DNA of 64,000 bases, taken from NCBI GenBank assembly GCA_951230915.1, contig OX579633.1, positions 6,608,145 through 6,672,144 of the forward strand, read 5' to 3'. The notes beneath the pieces were generated by a model. The model did no database searches, was not told the origin of the DNA, and saw only the letters and a list, made by a program, of their open reading frames with translations. Below, in pieces: positions 1-11,899 of this stretch. Within the stretch, counting starts at the first letter, position 1; each line of letters begins with the position of its first letter. Position numbers and translations under genes: made by a program. The stretch is from Antitrichia curtipendula. Taxonomy: Eukaryota; Streptophyta; Bryopsida; Hypnales; Leucodontaceae.

Positions 1-189
1 GAGTTTTTGGATCTTTCATAGTTCGAGAGGCCATCTATTGGTGCCGTAAATTGCACTATTAGAAAGCCAACTCATTCTTAGAGTGTGACCATACCCAAGG
101 AGCTTCCTACCGTATGAAAGCAGTGGTATCGGGACATTTGTGTCTTGTACGGCATTAAGGGGCTCAGGGGATCCTTATGTTTCTTGCAG
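1..189 (+). other. intron (3' part) of the topoisomerase-like gene
   Basis: Sequence upstream of the first recognisable exon. It ends in a good splice acceptor (tttcttgcag, AG at 188-189). No convincing coding segment is visible in it, so it is best read as intron. The exons encoding the rest of the protein would lie to the left, outside the window. Confidence 0.4.
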
Positions 190-677
190 GGAGTTAAAGT
201 GGAAAATTTATCTGTAGAGAAGGCTGTTGAAATATTGAAAGGCAAAAATGTGTCTAGACGTGGACGGCGACCCCACAGGAAACCAGTTGACGAGACCATT
301 CAGAGATCAAGTCCTCAGATTGAAGACGAGTCTTCATTACCACACAATGCCCCACGTCCTTCAGTCTCGCAGGAGCAACAGAGTACAAAGGGAGAGAAGC
401 AGCATACGAAGAAACAGACCCAGGACTCCAATAGTGAAAGTCTTCCGAGAGGTGTGAATTCTGTCATCAAGAAAAGAGGAAGGGGCAGGCCAAGGAAAAA
501 TGTTGCAGTGTCGGACAGTAGCTCCGAGCTTCTTCTCGTGCAGGTAGGTCTTCTTGCCTTCAACCTCAACCATGTTTGTTTTTTACATTTTAATTGACTA
601 GTTTAGAAGTAGAAAGGATGTTTTCGCAGGAGTCATAGCTTAACGAGTGATCTGATTTTTGTTCTCAGGGTGAATAG
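190..677 (+). CDS. 3' end of a gene resembling organellar/bacterial-type DNA topoisomerase I (last two exons, partial)
   Basis: Exon 190-543 is 354 bases (118 codons, phase 0). It lies between acceptor AG at 188-189 and donor GTAGGT at 544. A short last exon follows acceptor ttgttctcag at 668 and reads Gly-Glu-stop (669-677). The exon opens with VENLSVEKAVEILKGK. I read this as the last helix of a topoisomerase I C-terminal repeat, where bacterial and plant organellar type IA enzymes carry a sequence of the form 'tLe-AlelL..K'. After that comes a low-complexity Gln/Ser/Lys-rich tail with an AT-hook-like core, RGRGRPRK, around residue 100 of the exon. The family assignment rests on this short motif and is tentative. 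The AT-hook-like tail and the exon structure are seen directly. The alternative acceptor at about 631 would also end the protein within three codons. An unrelated AT-hook protein is the main alternative. Confidence 0.45.
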
Positions 678-1350
678 GCTGTGGTGATTTAGTAGAAGCC
701 TGCGGTAGGTGTGTCTACTTACTAAGGCTACTACTACATTCTTCAGCAGCTGTTGCGCAAGAGCTTGTATGTTTCTTAGAAAACTGTATTGCACAGAACC
801 ATTTATATTGATCAAGGGCTAGATTACGGCCCCGGGTGTTGACCAACGCTGTCCCACAACCTTAGCACCCTGCAAGTTTGAGAGGTGCTGCAAATAGACG
901 AAGAAGTGGGAAGCCTGGAAGCTAAAAAGTGAAGTCTAGAACTGGGACTTGGAATTGTAGTGGTAGAATCATGTCTGTCCTAGCAAACGGCACCAGGATA
1001 TTTCACAACTCAAGTGCATGTTAAGGTTCTTGGGTCGAGGCTGCTGGTGCGTTCATTGGATGCATAATGGGGTGAAGTTGAGAAAATGTACTTAGAAGGA
1101 CAGGATGTCAGTTTGAACTTGGCGTTAGCTCATGTGCAGTACTGTACATTGAATCATGTTCTTGTATCAGTATACTAGGTCAAATTGAAGGCACACTTTT
1201 TCTCTTTCTTTTCAGAATTTTGTGCTGTTACGGTGATTCAGCAAGATTTTGTTCTTGTTTGTAGGAGTAAGTTGTTGGGAAGCTCGAAACTTGATCACCT
1301 TAGACTTTTTAGGTTGTCATATGGGGGAGGAACCCTAAATCAACGATGAT
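678..1350 (+). other. probable 3' UTR and downstream sequence of the topoisomerase-like gene
   Basis: The stretch has no open frame of note. Its base composition is more even than the AT-rich DNA that follows, which suits a 3' UTR and gene flank. No polyadenylation site can be fixed from sequence alone. Confidence 0.3.
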
Positions 1351-2376
1351 GTCCGTTGTAGGGCCATGCGAAACGAAGGAAGATGTAGGCATGAACCAAC
1401 AAAGATTGACTTTTAAACAAGTGTTGGGCCCTTGAGCAACTTCAGCTTAGACGAAATGACATAGTTGCCTTCAAATTTGATCCAAATTGCCTCGTACAAA
1501 GAATGGTTCTTTGCTTTGAGATTGAAGTCTTGGGTCTTCAACAATATTTTTGAGTACCTTTGTACATTGTTACATGATGTTATGGATGCAATCAAATTCT
1601 ATTTGACTTGTCTCCTTAAATTGAGGTTTTGGTCCCATCTTGCAAATCCAATTCTCTTGAAGGGGTCAAAAGTTTTTGTGCACTTAGTTGTACAATATTA
1701 CTTTTGATCCTACTTTGCAGCTTGGAATTGTACTCTTGGAACCAAAATTTTAATTTAAAGTGAAGACAACTCAAATGAGATTAGCGTGCATATAATTATG
1801 TTTTGTTGGCACCTAAAGCAATCAAAAATATATGTTAAGAGAGGGGTCAAATGAAGGGTTCTTGATGTAAATGACTTACACTTTGAAGACATTGTAAAGG
1901 ATATATGTTGGATCCATCAATGTTTATGCAATTTTGATGAAATTGATTAAAAAAAATAAAAAACTTTGAAGGAAGGTGAACTATTGAATCACTTTTATGA
2001 AAAATGGATTGTTTGTTACACCTATTGACTTAGTAACATTCATTTAAAATTACCATAATTTATATTACATCATTTGTTTTGCATTACATCCTAGCAAACA
2101 AATGAATTCTATTTCAAACTCGGTATATTTTGTCACTATGAAAAATAAATCTTTCAGTTCAATTTCAAAAATCACACCAAATTGTTTTGCAATGTTGCAT
2201 ATGATACGGTTAGTGAAACAATTTTGCACATATGATATGTGATCATTTAACTTCTTCAATAAATTTTACAAGTAGAACAAATTGAGATATCTTTTTTTAA
2301 TGTAATCTGTATAGAAAAAACATTCAATCCTTCTATTCTACCAAATTTGAGATGAAATGCAATGAAGCTACCATCT
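1351..2376. other. AT-rich intergenic DNA, nothing recognised
   Basis: The only open frames are short and AT-driven on both strands (for example 1465-1707 and 2065-2259), and none resembles a known protein. No inverted or tandem repeat was noticed. Confidence 0.5.
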
Positions 2377-2870
2377 AAGGTGGATACCTTCAAACCGCCA
2401 CTAATTTTGTTATTGTGTCTAGATGGAGAATTTTGTTAAAATGGCAGTATTTTTTGTACCATTTTCAAACCACCTAGTCTAAACTATAGAAGTGTCATCT
2501 AGGATAGATATAGATTTTAGGAATCTAAGACTATTATAGGTTTTTGACTACACAATCTAAATTGTAAAAGTGCCATCTAAGATTGATGTAGACTTCAAAC
2601 ATCTAGAAAAAATATAGATTTCAAACATCTAGGACAACAATACATTTTAGACCGCCTGATCTGAATCATAAAAACTACCAAAATTATGGAATGGTGCAAT
2701 TTTAATGAAATCCCCCATCTAGTACCTATTATTTGATTGGTCAGGTTTTCATATTTTCTTGTTGGCAAATGAAAAGAAGTTCTAACACACCAAAAAACGC
2801 AACATTTAGATACTGTATAGAAAAAAAATTTGAAGCAAGGTCAAAAAGCTTTTTGGTAGATGTTCTACAA
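2377..2870 (+). mobile_element. diverged copy of the AGGTGGGTA MITE family
   Basis: The left end, around aaggtggataccttcaaa followed by ccgccact, matches the left end of the better copy at 51838. The segment 2710-2870 (attggtcaggttttcatat, then cttgttggcaaatgaaaag) matches 51890-52010 closely. Between them is an internally repetitive stretch built on 'catctaggatagatgtagatttcaaacatc'-like units of about 45 bases. The right terminus is not preserved. Confidence 0.5.
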
Positions 2871-3569
2871 TTGTTTCTTCCACATACATACATATTAGGA
2901 GAAAAAAAGGATGTCCCACCTCTTTTGTGAGGCTAGTGTGAAGAAAATTTCATATTTCATTCCTCTTGATTTATTTGGTCTTAATAAGAAGTTGGAGTAA
3001 GGAACTTGGTGAGAAAATATAGAGAGCAGACTTTGTTCTAAGTGGCAAGTGTGGCCTTCACTCAAGTTGACCTTATTAGTGGGGTTTGCAATTATTTTGT
3101 GGGTGCACTAAGCATATATTGCCTTATGTATTGTGTAGGCATGTATTGCCTATTTCCATGGCCATTTATAACTTTTACAGACTCTAATGCACTTGCAAAG
3201 AGTGTACCCACAAAAGACAACCTCTTTTCAAGCTTAGTACACAACTTGTAATGCCTTGATCTTGTATGCTTTTAAGGTGAATCAAAGTATTATTACTCTC
3301 ATCTCATCAATGCCCTCATGTATCCATAATAATGAAATTACATACACAAGGCGATGAGGGCAGAATTGAAACTCTGGTGGTAATAGACTAGTTCATTAGC
3401 CTTAATATTTCCTATAGTTTGTGAACAATTTTTTTTCCTAACCTCCAACGTGATAAGAAACACCAAAACTAAATGAAGACAATTATATTTTGACAAGGTA
3501 TTTCATTAATGTGAACAACCAAATTGCTTATCTAACATGTGATAAGTCAAGAGTTGAATATCTAACCCC
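2871..3569. other. AT-rich intergenic DNA, nothing recognised
   Basis: No gene, repeat or regulatory structure is evident. The open frame at 3042-3251 is rich in Phe, Cys and Leu, resembles nothing known, and has no supporting splice sites. Confidence 0.45.
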
Positions 3570-5218
3570 TTAACCCCTTAAGGACTGAGGCCTTTTCTCC
3601 ATCAAAACATATCATTACAAAAAATCTCAAACCTCCAGAGGGTCGCTCCAGAGCAACTGAAAGGATCCTACGATAACATTCAAATTTGCTTAAGGATTAT
3701 TTTTTCCCTATAGGCGCTCACTTTGGGCCATGACATTGGATGACTGTCAATGGTTCAAGATCCAAGTAAAAGGTATTAAATAATCAGAATCAAGGTATTG
3801 TAAAGCACCTTAACTGTGATTATTGCACACCTTGTACTCTAACCAAATTTCAGAAAAAGAAACAAATGTTGAAATTAGTCCATTGACATCTACCATCAAT
3901 AGTATTTTGAATGGCAATGTGATAGTCACAGTTCATTGTCGATTGGTGAAAATGAAGGATGAAGTGGTTGATTTTATAGAAAAATCAAATGTTCATGGTG
4001 AATCCTAAAAGGGTATGGGATATTTTGAAGAGAGATCACTCATTGTCAAATTCAAAAATTGTGTTCAAAGTCAAATTTCAAATCCCATTTAGGCATAATA
4101 GAATTAAAAATTTCAAAAATCTTTAAACTCAAAAAAATCGAAGAGTCAAACTAGTTTTCATCTCCAAAAATCCATTTGAGGTTTAGAGACTTCCAACATC
4201 CTTCGCAAAATTCACACAAGCTGACAATGCATTGCACCTAGATTTGTCAGGCTACCTATTTTCGATTAATAGATTGGTTTGGTCACTCTAGAGTGGCCCT
4301 CCTGAGGCCTACAATTTTTTCTAATTTCAAAACCGCCACTTCTATTGCAAAAAGCAAAAAGCTTCAAAAATTGTTTTTTTTGCATATCTAACCATAGGAT
4401 CTTATATTATAATAGTATAAGAATTTATGCAAAAAATTTCAAAAACTTTGACTACATAGATTGCAAGATATTTGCATCCAAAGGAAAAAAAAAAAAAAAT
4501 TTTGCACCTTGCTTGACTAGATTTTTTTGGCTTTGAATCTTCTTAACTTTCATTTTTTATACTATCAGTTTTGATTTTCTAAGTTTTTTTATTCAATACT
4601 TGAGTTGAGAATCTAGGAAAAAAAATTCAAGAGAAAAACACTTAATTTTTATTCATTAAACAATTGTTAAGTAGAAGTAAGTTCAAGATTGAAGGAAAAA
4701 CTAAATCGTTAATAGCTCTAGGATGAAATTGAAATACAATAATCCCAACAATGAGATTGTTCTAACAAGAAAATACAACCTTGTCTAACAAATTTTTGGT
4801 AAAAGTTGTAAACATTGTATTAAAAAATGAATCCTATAAGTTGTTTTTTCGAGAAAATGTGTAGATTGTCTGAAAAAACTAAGATTGGCCATAATTTTCT
4901 CATTACTAGTCCAAATAGAATGAATCTAGATTCAAATGGAGACAAAAATATATGGTTTTAGGAAAATTAAAATAAAATAAATTTTGGCTTTTTGTGATTT
5001 TTTCGTGATGCCTGCCGACCTCCATTTTTGGCTTATTGTGCCATAATTTTTTTTTCCGAGCACCAATTGAAATATAAAAAATTATATTATCCACAAAACT
5101 CTCGCAAAATTGCACATCCTCAAAAAATTTCAAAAAATTTCACTAAAAATTGAGGTCATACGAACCTACCCAGACCCAAATTGTCCCTTGAGGGGACAAA
5201 AGGTTCTTTCGAGGTTAA
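3570..5218 (+). mobile_element. TTAA-family element interrupted by another insertion
   Basis: The left end is ttaaccccttaaggactgag at 3570. The right end closes with ggttaa, the TTAA being at 5215-5218. The first ~40 bases and the stretch from about 4320 onward align with the uninterrupted copy at 10423-11016. The opening (ccatcaaa) jumps to the 'ccgccacttctattgcaaa' segment, so about 700 bases (roughly 3612-4318) were inserted later. Shared internal landmarks are agattgcaagatatttgca, 'actagtccaaatagaatg', 'gagcaccaattgaaatata' and 'cgaacctacccagaccca'. No protein is encoded. Confidence 0.6.
3630..4310. mobile_element. insertion inside the TTAA element, with imperfect inverted ends
   Basis: The ends are imperfect inverted repeats: cctccagagggtcgctccag at the left, against the complement cctcaggagggccactctag at the right. 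The internal part 3985-4190 (gggtatgggatattttgaag, 'catttaggcataatagaatt') recurs inverted at 54790-54960. Neither target duplication nor transposase is visible. Confidence 0.4.
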
Positions 5219-5739
5219 TACTCTAATGCCGAGAATTTGAACAACAAACATAGAGGTTCTAGGAGCTTTTTGACTACAAAACTTCTTGTTCATCCAAACC
5301 AATGCTTGACTTTTTTAAAACCACACTTTTTCTATATGATGAAATTGAGGTAAAATAATATATATTTATAAAAATATAAGCAAAACTATGCAAAAATTCA
5401 AGAAAGGATTCAGTTGCTAAGGCACTAATGATTGTCTTTTTAATAATATTGTTATTTTTCACCCCAATTTTTTTTGCTTGCGGTTCCAAATTTCTGGGAA
5501 ATCCACCATTTTATTTAGATGAAGTTTGCGAAAAGTCAGGGGGAGGAATTCATTGATTGATTTGCTTGAGCTGCAATCCTCCTCGCAATTGAAGTCAAAA
5601 TGGAATTGTATGGATACAACAAAGCTTCGATGCCAAGCAAAGGAAGGAATGATGCGTAGTTTTCAGTAAGAACCATCGAGCTTTCACTGAACCATACACT
5701 TGAAGTTGCACCAAGGTAGGAGGTTCATAATGTGTCCAT
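5219..5739. other. intergenic DNA, nothing recognised
   Basis: A mix of AT-rich sequence and a slightly more balanced segment (5520-5740). No gene or repeat was recognised. The minus-strand frame at 5274-5489 is Lys/Asn/Ile-rich and looks like chance. Confidence 0.4.
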
Positions 5740-5995
5740 TTAAGAGCTGAAAATTAATTTGGGGAGGTTAAACTTCTTGAAATATTTTTCAGTTAAATTT
5801 TCCTTGAAAGACATATGGAATTGGCATCTATCACAAGTCATTTCATATTTTTTGAAGTTTTGTGAAATTAGTTATGAATTTTGAAGTTGAAACACAGTGA
5901 TTACTAAAAGTGTCCACCTCCGGAAATGTACACTATTTGTACATTTTTGTTGCAATGAAAAAGAAAAATGTACTTTTGCGTTAAAGGACGTTTTA
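5740..5995 (-). repeat. dispersed repeat, inverted copy of 16790-17070
   Basis: Shared blocks, read inverted against the second copy, include aagagctga, 'catatggaattggcatcta', 'gttgaaacacagtg', a 'tgtacatt' pair and 'aaatgtacttttg'. The class is unknown and no coding potential is seen. Confidence 0.5.
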
Positions 5996-6024
5996 GAGCT
6001 TGAGCACTTTACAGACCTTCTTCT

Positions 6025-6948
6025 TTAATACTTAAAGTCCTAAGGTCATTTATTTTGTCAAAAAACACTCAAAACTACCATTTTCATTGCAAACAACAAA
6101 AATTTTAAACATTTGTTTCTTTTGCAAATCTAACCATCGGATCTTGCACTAGGCTAGTATGAAAACATCTAGAAGAAATTGCAAAAACTCAAAACAAATC
6201 AATCACAAGATATAAACATTTAAAGTGAAGGAAGGGATTCTTTTTTGCTCCTAGCTTGACTAGATTGTAAGGCTTTCAATCCTCTTTGTAGACTTAAACT
6301 TTTTGTACAATGTATTGTAAATTAAATTTTCATTTTTACGTTGAAAAATTGAGTTGAGGGTTTGGAAAAAAAATTCAAAGAAAAACATTGTGATTTTCAT
6401 TCTTTAAATTTTTTGTTAAGTTAAAACATGTATGTCATAGAAGGAAAAACTAAATTGTTGATAGCTCTAAGATGGAAATGAAACATGTTAATTCCAACAA
6501 CAAGATTGTTGTAAAAAGTAAACTAAAAAATTGTGATAATTGAGTTCAAAAATGAATCATGTGAGTTTATTTTTGAAGAAGATGCTATGATTGTCCAAAA
6601 AACAAGATTCTCCATAAATTTTTCATCACTAGTCCAAATAGAATGGGTTAAAAGTTTTCCATGTAGACAAAAATATTTTCTCTGAAAATTAAATTTAAAA
6701 AAATTATTTCAAATTTTTGTGAGTTTTTTTTGTTGCCCGCCCTTACCTATTTTGATCTTATTGTGGCATAACTTTTTTTTCTTGAGCACCAATTGAAATA
6801 AAAATATTATATTTCAACAAAGCTAATCAATATTTTTATCTTGAAAAAAAGAATTAAAAAATTTTGCCAAAAATTAAGATCATAGATACTCATTCAAACC
6901 TTCAAAGAGTCCCCCACAAAGACTCTTAGGACTTTTATTAGGGGTTAA
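6025..6948 (+). mobile_element. TTAA-family non-autonomous element (924 bp)
   Basis: The element is bounded by TTAA at 6025-6028 and 6945-6948. The left end (ttaatacttaaagtcctaag) is decayed, while the right end reads ttattaggggttaa. Internal landmarks match the other copies: a 'gcaaacaacaaaa' start, 'ggatcttgcactaggctagta', 'tccataaatttttcatcactagtcc' and 'gagcaccaattgaaataa'. There is no open frame above about 60 codons. Confidence 0.7.
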
Positions 6949-8504
6949 TCCAAAAAGTAAATGAAACTCATTTGATCTTACGTGTCATTCTCTAGTAGTG
7001 TCTAAGCACACATGACATGGATAAACATGAAGTTATATTGTTTATTTCAAAATAGTTTAGATCAAACTACTTCTAAACATCCACATTTTATAAACTAAAT
7101 GTGGACCACGATAATTTCCAACAAAAACACTATAGTGTACATATATACAATAGAACCTTTCTAAAGTAGTAATTTTTTTAAGGTAATATTGATTGTCCAT
7201 TCCCATCATGGGATGCATATAAACGTCATTAATGCAATGATCCTCTTTAATGTCATATAGTCAATCCAGTCCTACCATAATACTTTAGAGATGTTCTATT
7301 ATAGTAAACTAAGTAGTATATATATTCTATACTTCAGTTTTCTTTGAATATATTGAATATTTTAATTATTGTCATGTTTGAAATAATGCTACATGGGACC
7401 ACTTGAAAAGAGTTTTGTAAAATTGAGAGGTTTAATAGTGCTTGAACTGTTGTGTTTATCCATCAAAATAATTTTTTTGAATTTGAGCCGAACTAATGAA
7501 ATGAAGTGTATGAAGTCTTGTTTCTTCTCTTTGAAATTTTGAAAATCTTTGAAATTGAATATGTTATTGCAATTTGAACTTTGGGCTCATAAACGTGGTC
7601 TACTTAAAAAATTTAATTATGAAAAGATATGAAACTTTGGCTTATACCTCGACACTGTACATACTTATATACACCTCTAAAAACTTCAGATTTTTTGAGC
7701 TAATCTTGTCTTTGATATGACTTTTCTTCATTTTGTCACCAAAATTTCACAAATTTCACAAACAAATTTAAAAAAATTATGAATTCAAGGAGTCATGTGA
7801 TTTTATCTCTAGAAAAAGAATATATAAATTTTTGCACTCGTTAATAATCACCAAATGGGAAAATATAGACTAATGGATTTTAAAGTTGGCCTTAATGGTC
7901 ATGGGCTAGTCTTTTCAAGGTTAGCCTATTTGTCTTCCTAAACTAATTATAACTTCCTAATTTCATGTTCAAATATATGCACACACTACATATATTGGCT
8001 CCAAAATAAAGTAGTTGAAGCTTTGCATTGAACAAAAGCTATATGTGAAAAAGTTTAAACATGACCTTACATGAATGCAAGCAATTGCTACCCAAACAAA
8101 GCTACTAGTTGAGTACATTAATTTTTTTTGCTAGTATGTTCTACAAAATGATCTATTATACAATTAAATTTTTTTTCAAGGGAGGAATATTTGTACCCAT
8201 TATTTGTATACTGGTGTTCTTTATATTGAAAAATCATCACAATTATCATTGAAAAAAATGTTTTTTCCTTGTAAAAATTTATAAATACATTTAAGTTCAT
8301 TTTTGTAGTACACACTAATAAGACAAATCAATATAGTTTGTTGTTATTAAAATTCACAAAAAAAATTATAGTGAACATAATTGGGTATTGTTCAATTTTA
8401 CATGTATGAGTTTCACATAAAGTTGAATTTTTATAGTTTTACCATGAAGTAATAGTCCATTAGTGCCCCGGCTAGAAAAATAAAATATTTGGATCATTTT
8501 GTGT
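6949..8504. other. AT-rich intergenic DNA, nothing recognised
   Basis: About 1.5 kb of roughly 70% A+T sequence without gene-like frames, strong inverted repeats or tandem repeats. Frame 8118-8315 (minus) is low-complexity. Confidence 0.5.
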
Positions 8505-8507
8505 TAA

Positions 8508-8759
8508 GAACATCCCCACCAATCCTTCTCTATCTCTATGTTGATGAAGGGAGAACAAATATAAAGTCATAGAGAATGCTCTTTCCTACTAGTGTTATTC
8601 AATAATAAAGATACATAGAAAGGTGATTTTGAAATTTCTATATAAGCTCTCCAATATTAAATTGGGCCTACCCTCTAAATTTTAGGAATGCAAGCCCATA
8701 GTAATGGAATTTTCTTCCTTATCTGGATAGGGATAGGGAGCATCCTAGTGGGGATGCTC
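8508..8759. mobile_element. MITE with GAGCATCCCCAC ends, likely PIF/Harbinger type
   Basis: The left end is gaacatccccacca. The right end complements to gagcatccccacta, and near the ends there is a further imperfect 'ccttctctatc / ctccctatccctatcc' pairing. The element is flanked on both sides by taa (8505-8507 and 8760-8762), fitting the 3-bp TWA duplication of PIF/Harbinger elements. It is 252 bp and non-coding. The segment 'gatacatagaaaggtgatttt' near 8610 recurs near 57915. Confidence 0.55.
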
Positions 8760-9025
8760 TAATTATTAAAATTCCATAATATAAAAAAAACTTGTATAAG
8801 TTATTATAAAAAACACAGGAACGATATGACTATGAGGCTTTGTCCCAAGATAACAATAATTTTAGTTTGTTGATAGTGGATAGTGGAGAAATTAAACAAA
8901 GAAAACATTGGATCAATGATAGGCAACCAAAATTTTAAATTTAAATTTTAAAAATTAAAAAATTGGATCCTTCCATCTTACTAATCAAACAAAGAGGGGG
9001 CGTTGCAATTAGTCAATCCCCTCTG

Positions 9026-9720
9026 CCAACCAAATTCTATCTAACTACGTTATGGAATGTGAATGTGGTTGTAGATAGGATTTGCAAATTCGGATTCAGG
9101 TTGCAAGAGTCTATGCCATAGTTTCTATCCAAAGAATAGAATCAATAAAAACAATAACGGTGTGACCGTGAGGCTCTATCCTAGGCTCAATCCAATTGGA
9201 CTCCACATCCCCATTCCAACCAAACTCTAACCGCATTGTACAGTGTGGAGTGCAGTTGTAAATAGGATTTGGGATCTCCAGTTCAAAAACCATAGAGTCA
9301 ATGCTATAGTCTCTATCCAAAGGCCAAAGCCAATAAAAAAAAATACTAGTGTGATTGTGAGACTCTGTCCTTGGTTCAGTCCAAGTAGATCCCACATCCC
9401 CACTCCGACCAAACCCTAACTGAATTGCACAATGTGATTGCGGTTGTAAATAGGATTTAGAAACTTGGATTTTAGAAAGCGAGAAAGTTGATGCCATAGT
9501 TTCTATCCAAAGAATAGAGTCAATAGAAAGAAGAACGGTGTAACCACGAGGCTTTGTCCTAAGCTTAGTCCAAATTGGACCCCACATCCCCACTCCAACC
9601 AAACCCTAACCGTGTTGTGCAATGTGGGATGCCGTTTTCGATAGGATTTAGAAGCTCGAATTCAGAAACCATAGAGCTCGTGCCATAGTCTTTGTCCAAA
9701 GGACAGAGCCAATAAAAAGA
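9026..9720. repeat. tandem array, unit about 189-190 bp, roughly 3.6 copies
   Basis: Homologous landmarks recur at a constant spacing: 'tgtgaccgtgaggctctatcc' at 9161, 9350 and 9539, and 'ccaaccaaaccctaacc' near 9217, 9407 and 9597. Units differ by about 10-15%. A remnant of the unit head lies near 8825. The long minus-strand frame across the array simply reads the repeated unit in shifting frames, since 190 is not a multiple of three, and is not a gene. Confidence 0.85.
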
Positions 9721-10422
9721 AAAGAAAAAAGAAAAGCTTGTAAGTATTCAGGTTCCTGGTTCAACCACCCTTCGAGAGTGGGGGCTTGTGGGGGCCAGAG
9801 ACCACGGGAAAAATCTGAGCCAAAGGAGTTGGAGTGAAACAGAGGCTTCCACATTGCAGCTACGCGCTTCCACCCATATAGGCAGGGTAGGTCCCACCCA
9901 CAAAGGCCCAGGATGAATGAAGAAAAATATCCTGTCCCGATTATCCATCCAACTGACCAACTGAAAGGTCTCCCAGACTGGATGAGAAAGTGTAGTAAAT
10001 ACTAGTTTTAAATGGATGATATTGGTGTGTCGAAATGAAGGAGTCCAGTCAGGAAGGGTGGACTTCCATTCCGTCACCTGGAATCGTAGGAATGAAAAAC
10101 AATAAATAATAATAAACTATAATAATATATAAGTTTGCAATAGTTGCACGTGGAGAATTAGAATTAATGGTGTGCAAAATTTTGGGGGCAGCTTGTGAGA
10201 AGTTGGGGAGGCAAGTTTTGAACTTCTCGAAACTATTATTAAACATTGGACTTGAACTTTTGAAGTTGCTATTAGTTTGACAATGAGGCGAAGCTATCTC
10301 TGAAATGTTATTTTTTCCTATTCACACAAGAGTGAAAGCATCGTGAAACTTGGCCAAGGCAATTTGAACTTGGGAAAACTTAGGAGTTTATTCCCAATTC
10401 CAATACAACATGGAAGTTTGCT
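9721..10422. other. intergenic DNA of moderate GC, nothing recognised
   Basis: More balanced composition (9760-10080) than its surroundings. The minus frames at 9748-10077 and 10049-10246 do not resemble known proteins. This could be part of an older element, but no ends were found. Confidence 0.35.
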
Positions 10423-11016
10423 TTAACCCCTAAAGTCCCAAGGCCTTTGTTCCATCAAAGACCACTCAAAACTGCCATTTCTATTGCAAAGAGCAAAAAA
10501 AATTATTTTCATTTCATTTTATTTTTTCATATCTAAAAATAGAACCTTGTACTAGACTAGTATAAGAATGCATGGAAGAAATTTCAAAAACTGTGACAAC
10601 ATAGATTGCAAGATATTTGCTTTTAAAGTGAAGGAAACAAATTTCTTTTTAAGAAGATGCTTAGATTGCCCAAAAAACAAGATTGTCCATAACTTTCTCA
10701 TTGTTAGTCCAAATAGAATGATTCAAAGCTTCAGATGTAGACCAAAATGTAATATCTGAGAAAAAAAATTAAAAATTAAAAATTTTCAGATTTTTCAGAT
10801 TTTTTGGGGTTGACCCTCGAGTTGCTTTTTGGACTTAAGGTGGCATAATTTTTGCTTTAGAGCACCAGTTGAAATAAAAATTATATTCCTATAAAGCTAA
10901 TGTAGTTTTCTATCTTCAAAAGTGGTTTCAAAAAATCATGTCAAAAATTGAAATCACACAAGCCTACCCAAAATCCCAAGAGTTCTCCGTAGGGACTTTG
11001 GGACTTTAAAGATTAA
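10423..11016 (+). mobile_element. TTAA-family non-autonomous element (594 bp), well-preserved ends
   Basis: Left end ttaacccctaaagtcccaag at 10423. Right end cctttgg-type sequence 'gggactttaaagattaa', complementing to ttaatctttaaagtccc, with TTAA at 11013-11016. This uninterrupted copy gives the clearest order of the family's internal blocks: 'actgccatttctattgcaaa', 'actagactagtataagaatg', 'acatagattgcaagatattt', 'attgtccataactttctcat', 'gagcaccagttgaaataaa' and 'cacaagcctaccca'. No coding capacity is seen. Confidence 0.75.
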
Positions 11017-11899
11017 GTGACTATCAAGACAATAAGGTACAAGCACACATTCCTAATCTTGTCCTTTGAACCACACTTTAAAATATGAAGATACAAGTAG
11101 ACCAAAATGTATAGATTGCATGCATGAAATGCAGAAAGTTGTTTGGGGTGCATCATGTATTTAAACTTCAACTTCAAAAGTTCATTTTTAGTGTTTCAAA
11201 ATAGTTACAAGTGTTGATTCTATCCTAGAAGTATGCATAATTGCTTAAAATATTGATTATTGATGCTTCCTTGTTGAGGAGTGAGATAAATGAGACAAAC
11301 TTTAGTTGTTTATATTTTCCCTCAAAGGATAGGGTTATTGAAATTAGCATTGACATGTTGCATTAGTTGAACATTCTAGAGTGGAATTATCTCCTACTAG
11401 GAGAAGATCAATTGAACCAATAATTGACTAGCTTATCACAAATCTATTATAGTGACTTAGAAAGACCATATCCAAGAACTTGAACATATGGTTCAAAAGA
11501 GAAAAAAGGTTGTACATAAAAAATAAAGGCACCGATAGAGAATGAGGTCAACAATATAAGAGAGATGAAGAAAAATTAGGAAAAGAATTAGCCAAGGAAC
11601 AGTAGGAAGAGCTTGAAAAATCAAAGAGACAATATAGTGAAGAGTAAAGCATGAAGTATGGGAGATTAATGGGAGAAAAATTCCAAACATTAATTAAAAA
11701 AACAATGCTTTTGTTACTATTTATGTTTTGCACTTATGTAGGGTCATATTAGATGTGAGTGGAGACAATTAGAAGATTGCAATAGAAAAATAGAGAGCAA
11801 AAAAGAGAAAGGAAGACACAAGACACCTACCAAGCCTACATGAAGTTTTAAAGCTTAATAAATCCATGTCTTTGATCTTTTTTCTCCAACATTCTATAA
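11017..11899. other. AT-rich intergenic DNA, nothing recognised
   Basis: No gene-like frame. Frames 11493-11690 and 11548-11733 (minus) overlap each other in different frames and are compositional. Confidence 0.4.

Noticed and set aside
9111..9602. 163-codon minus-strand frame with repeated WIET-type segments
   Set aside because: It reads the 190-bp tandem units. Because 190 is not divisible by three, each unit is read in a different frame, so this is not a repeat protein.
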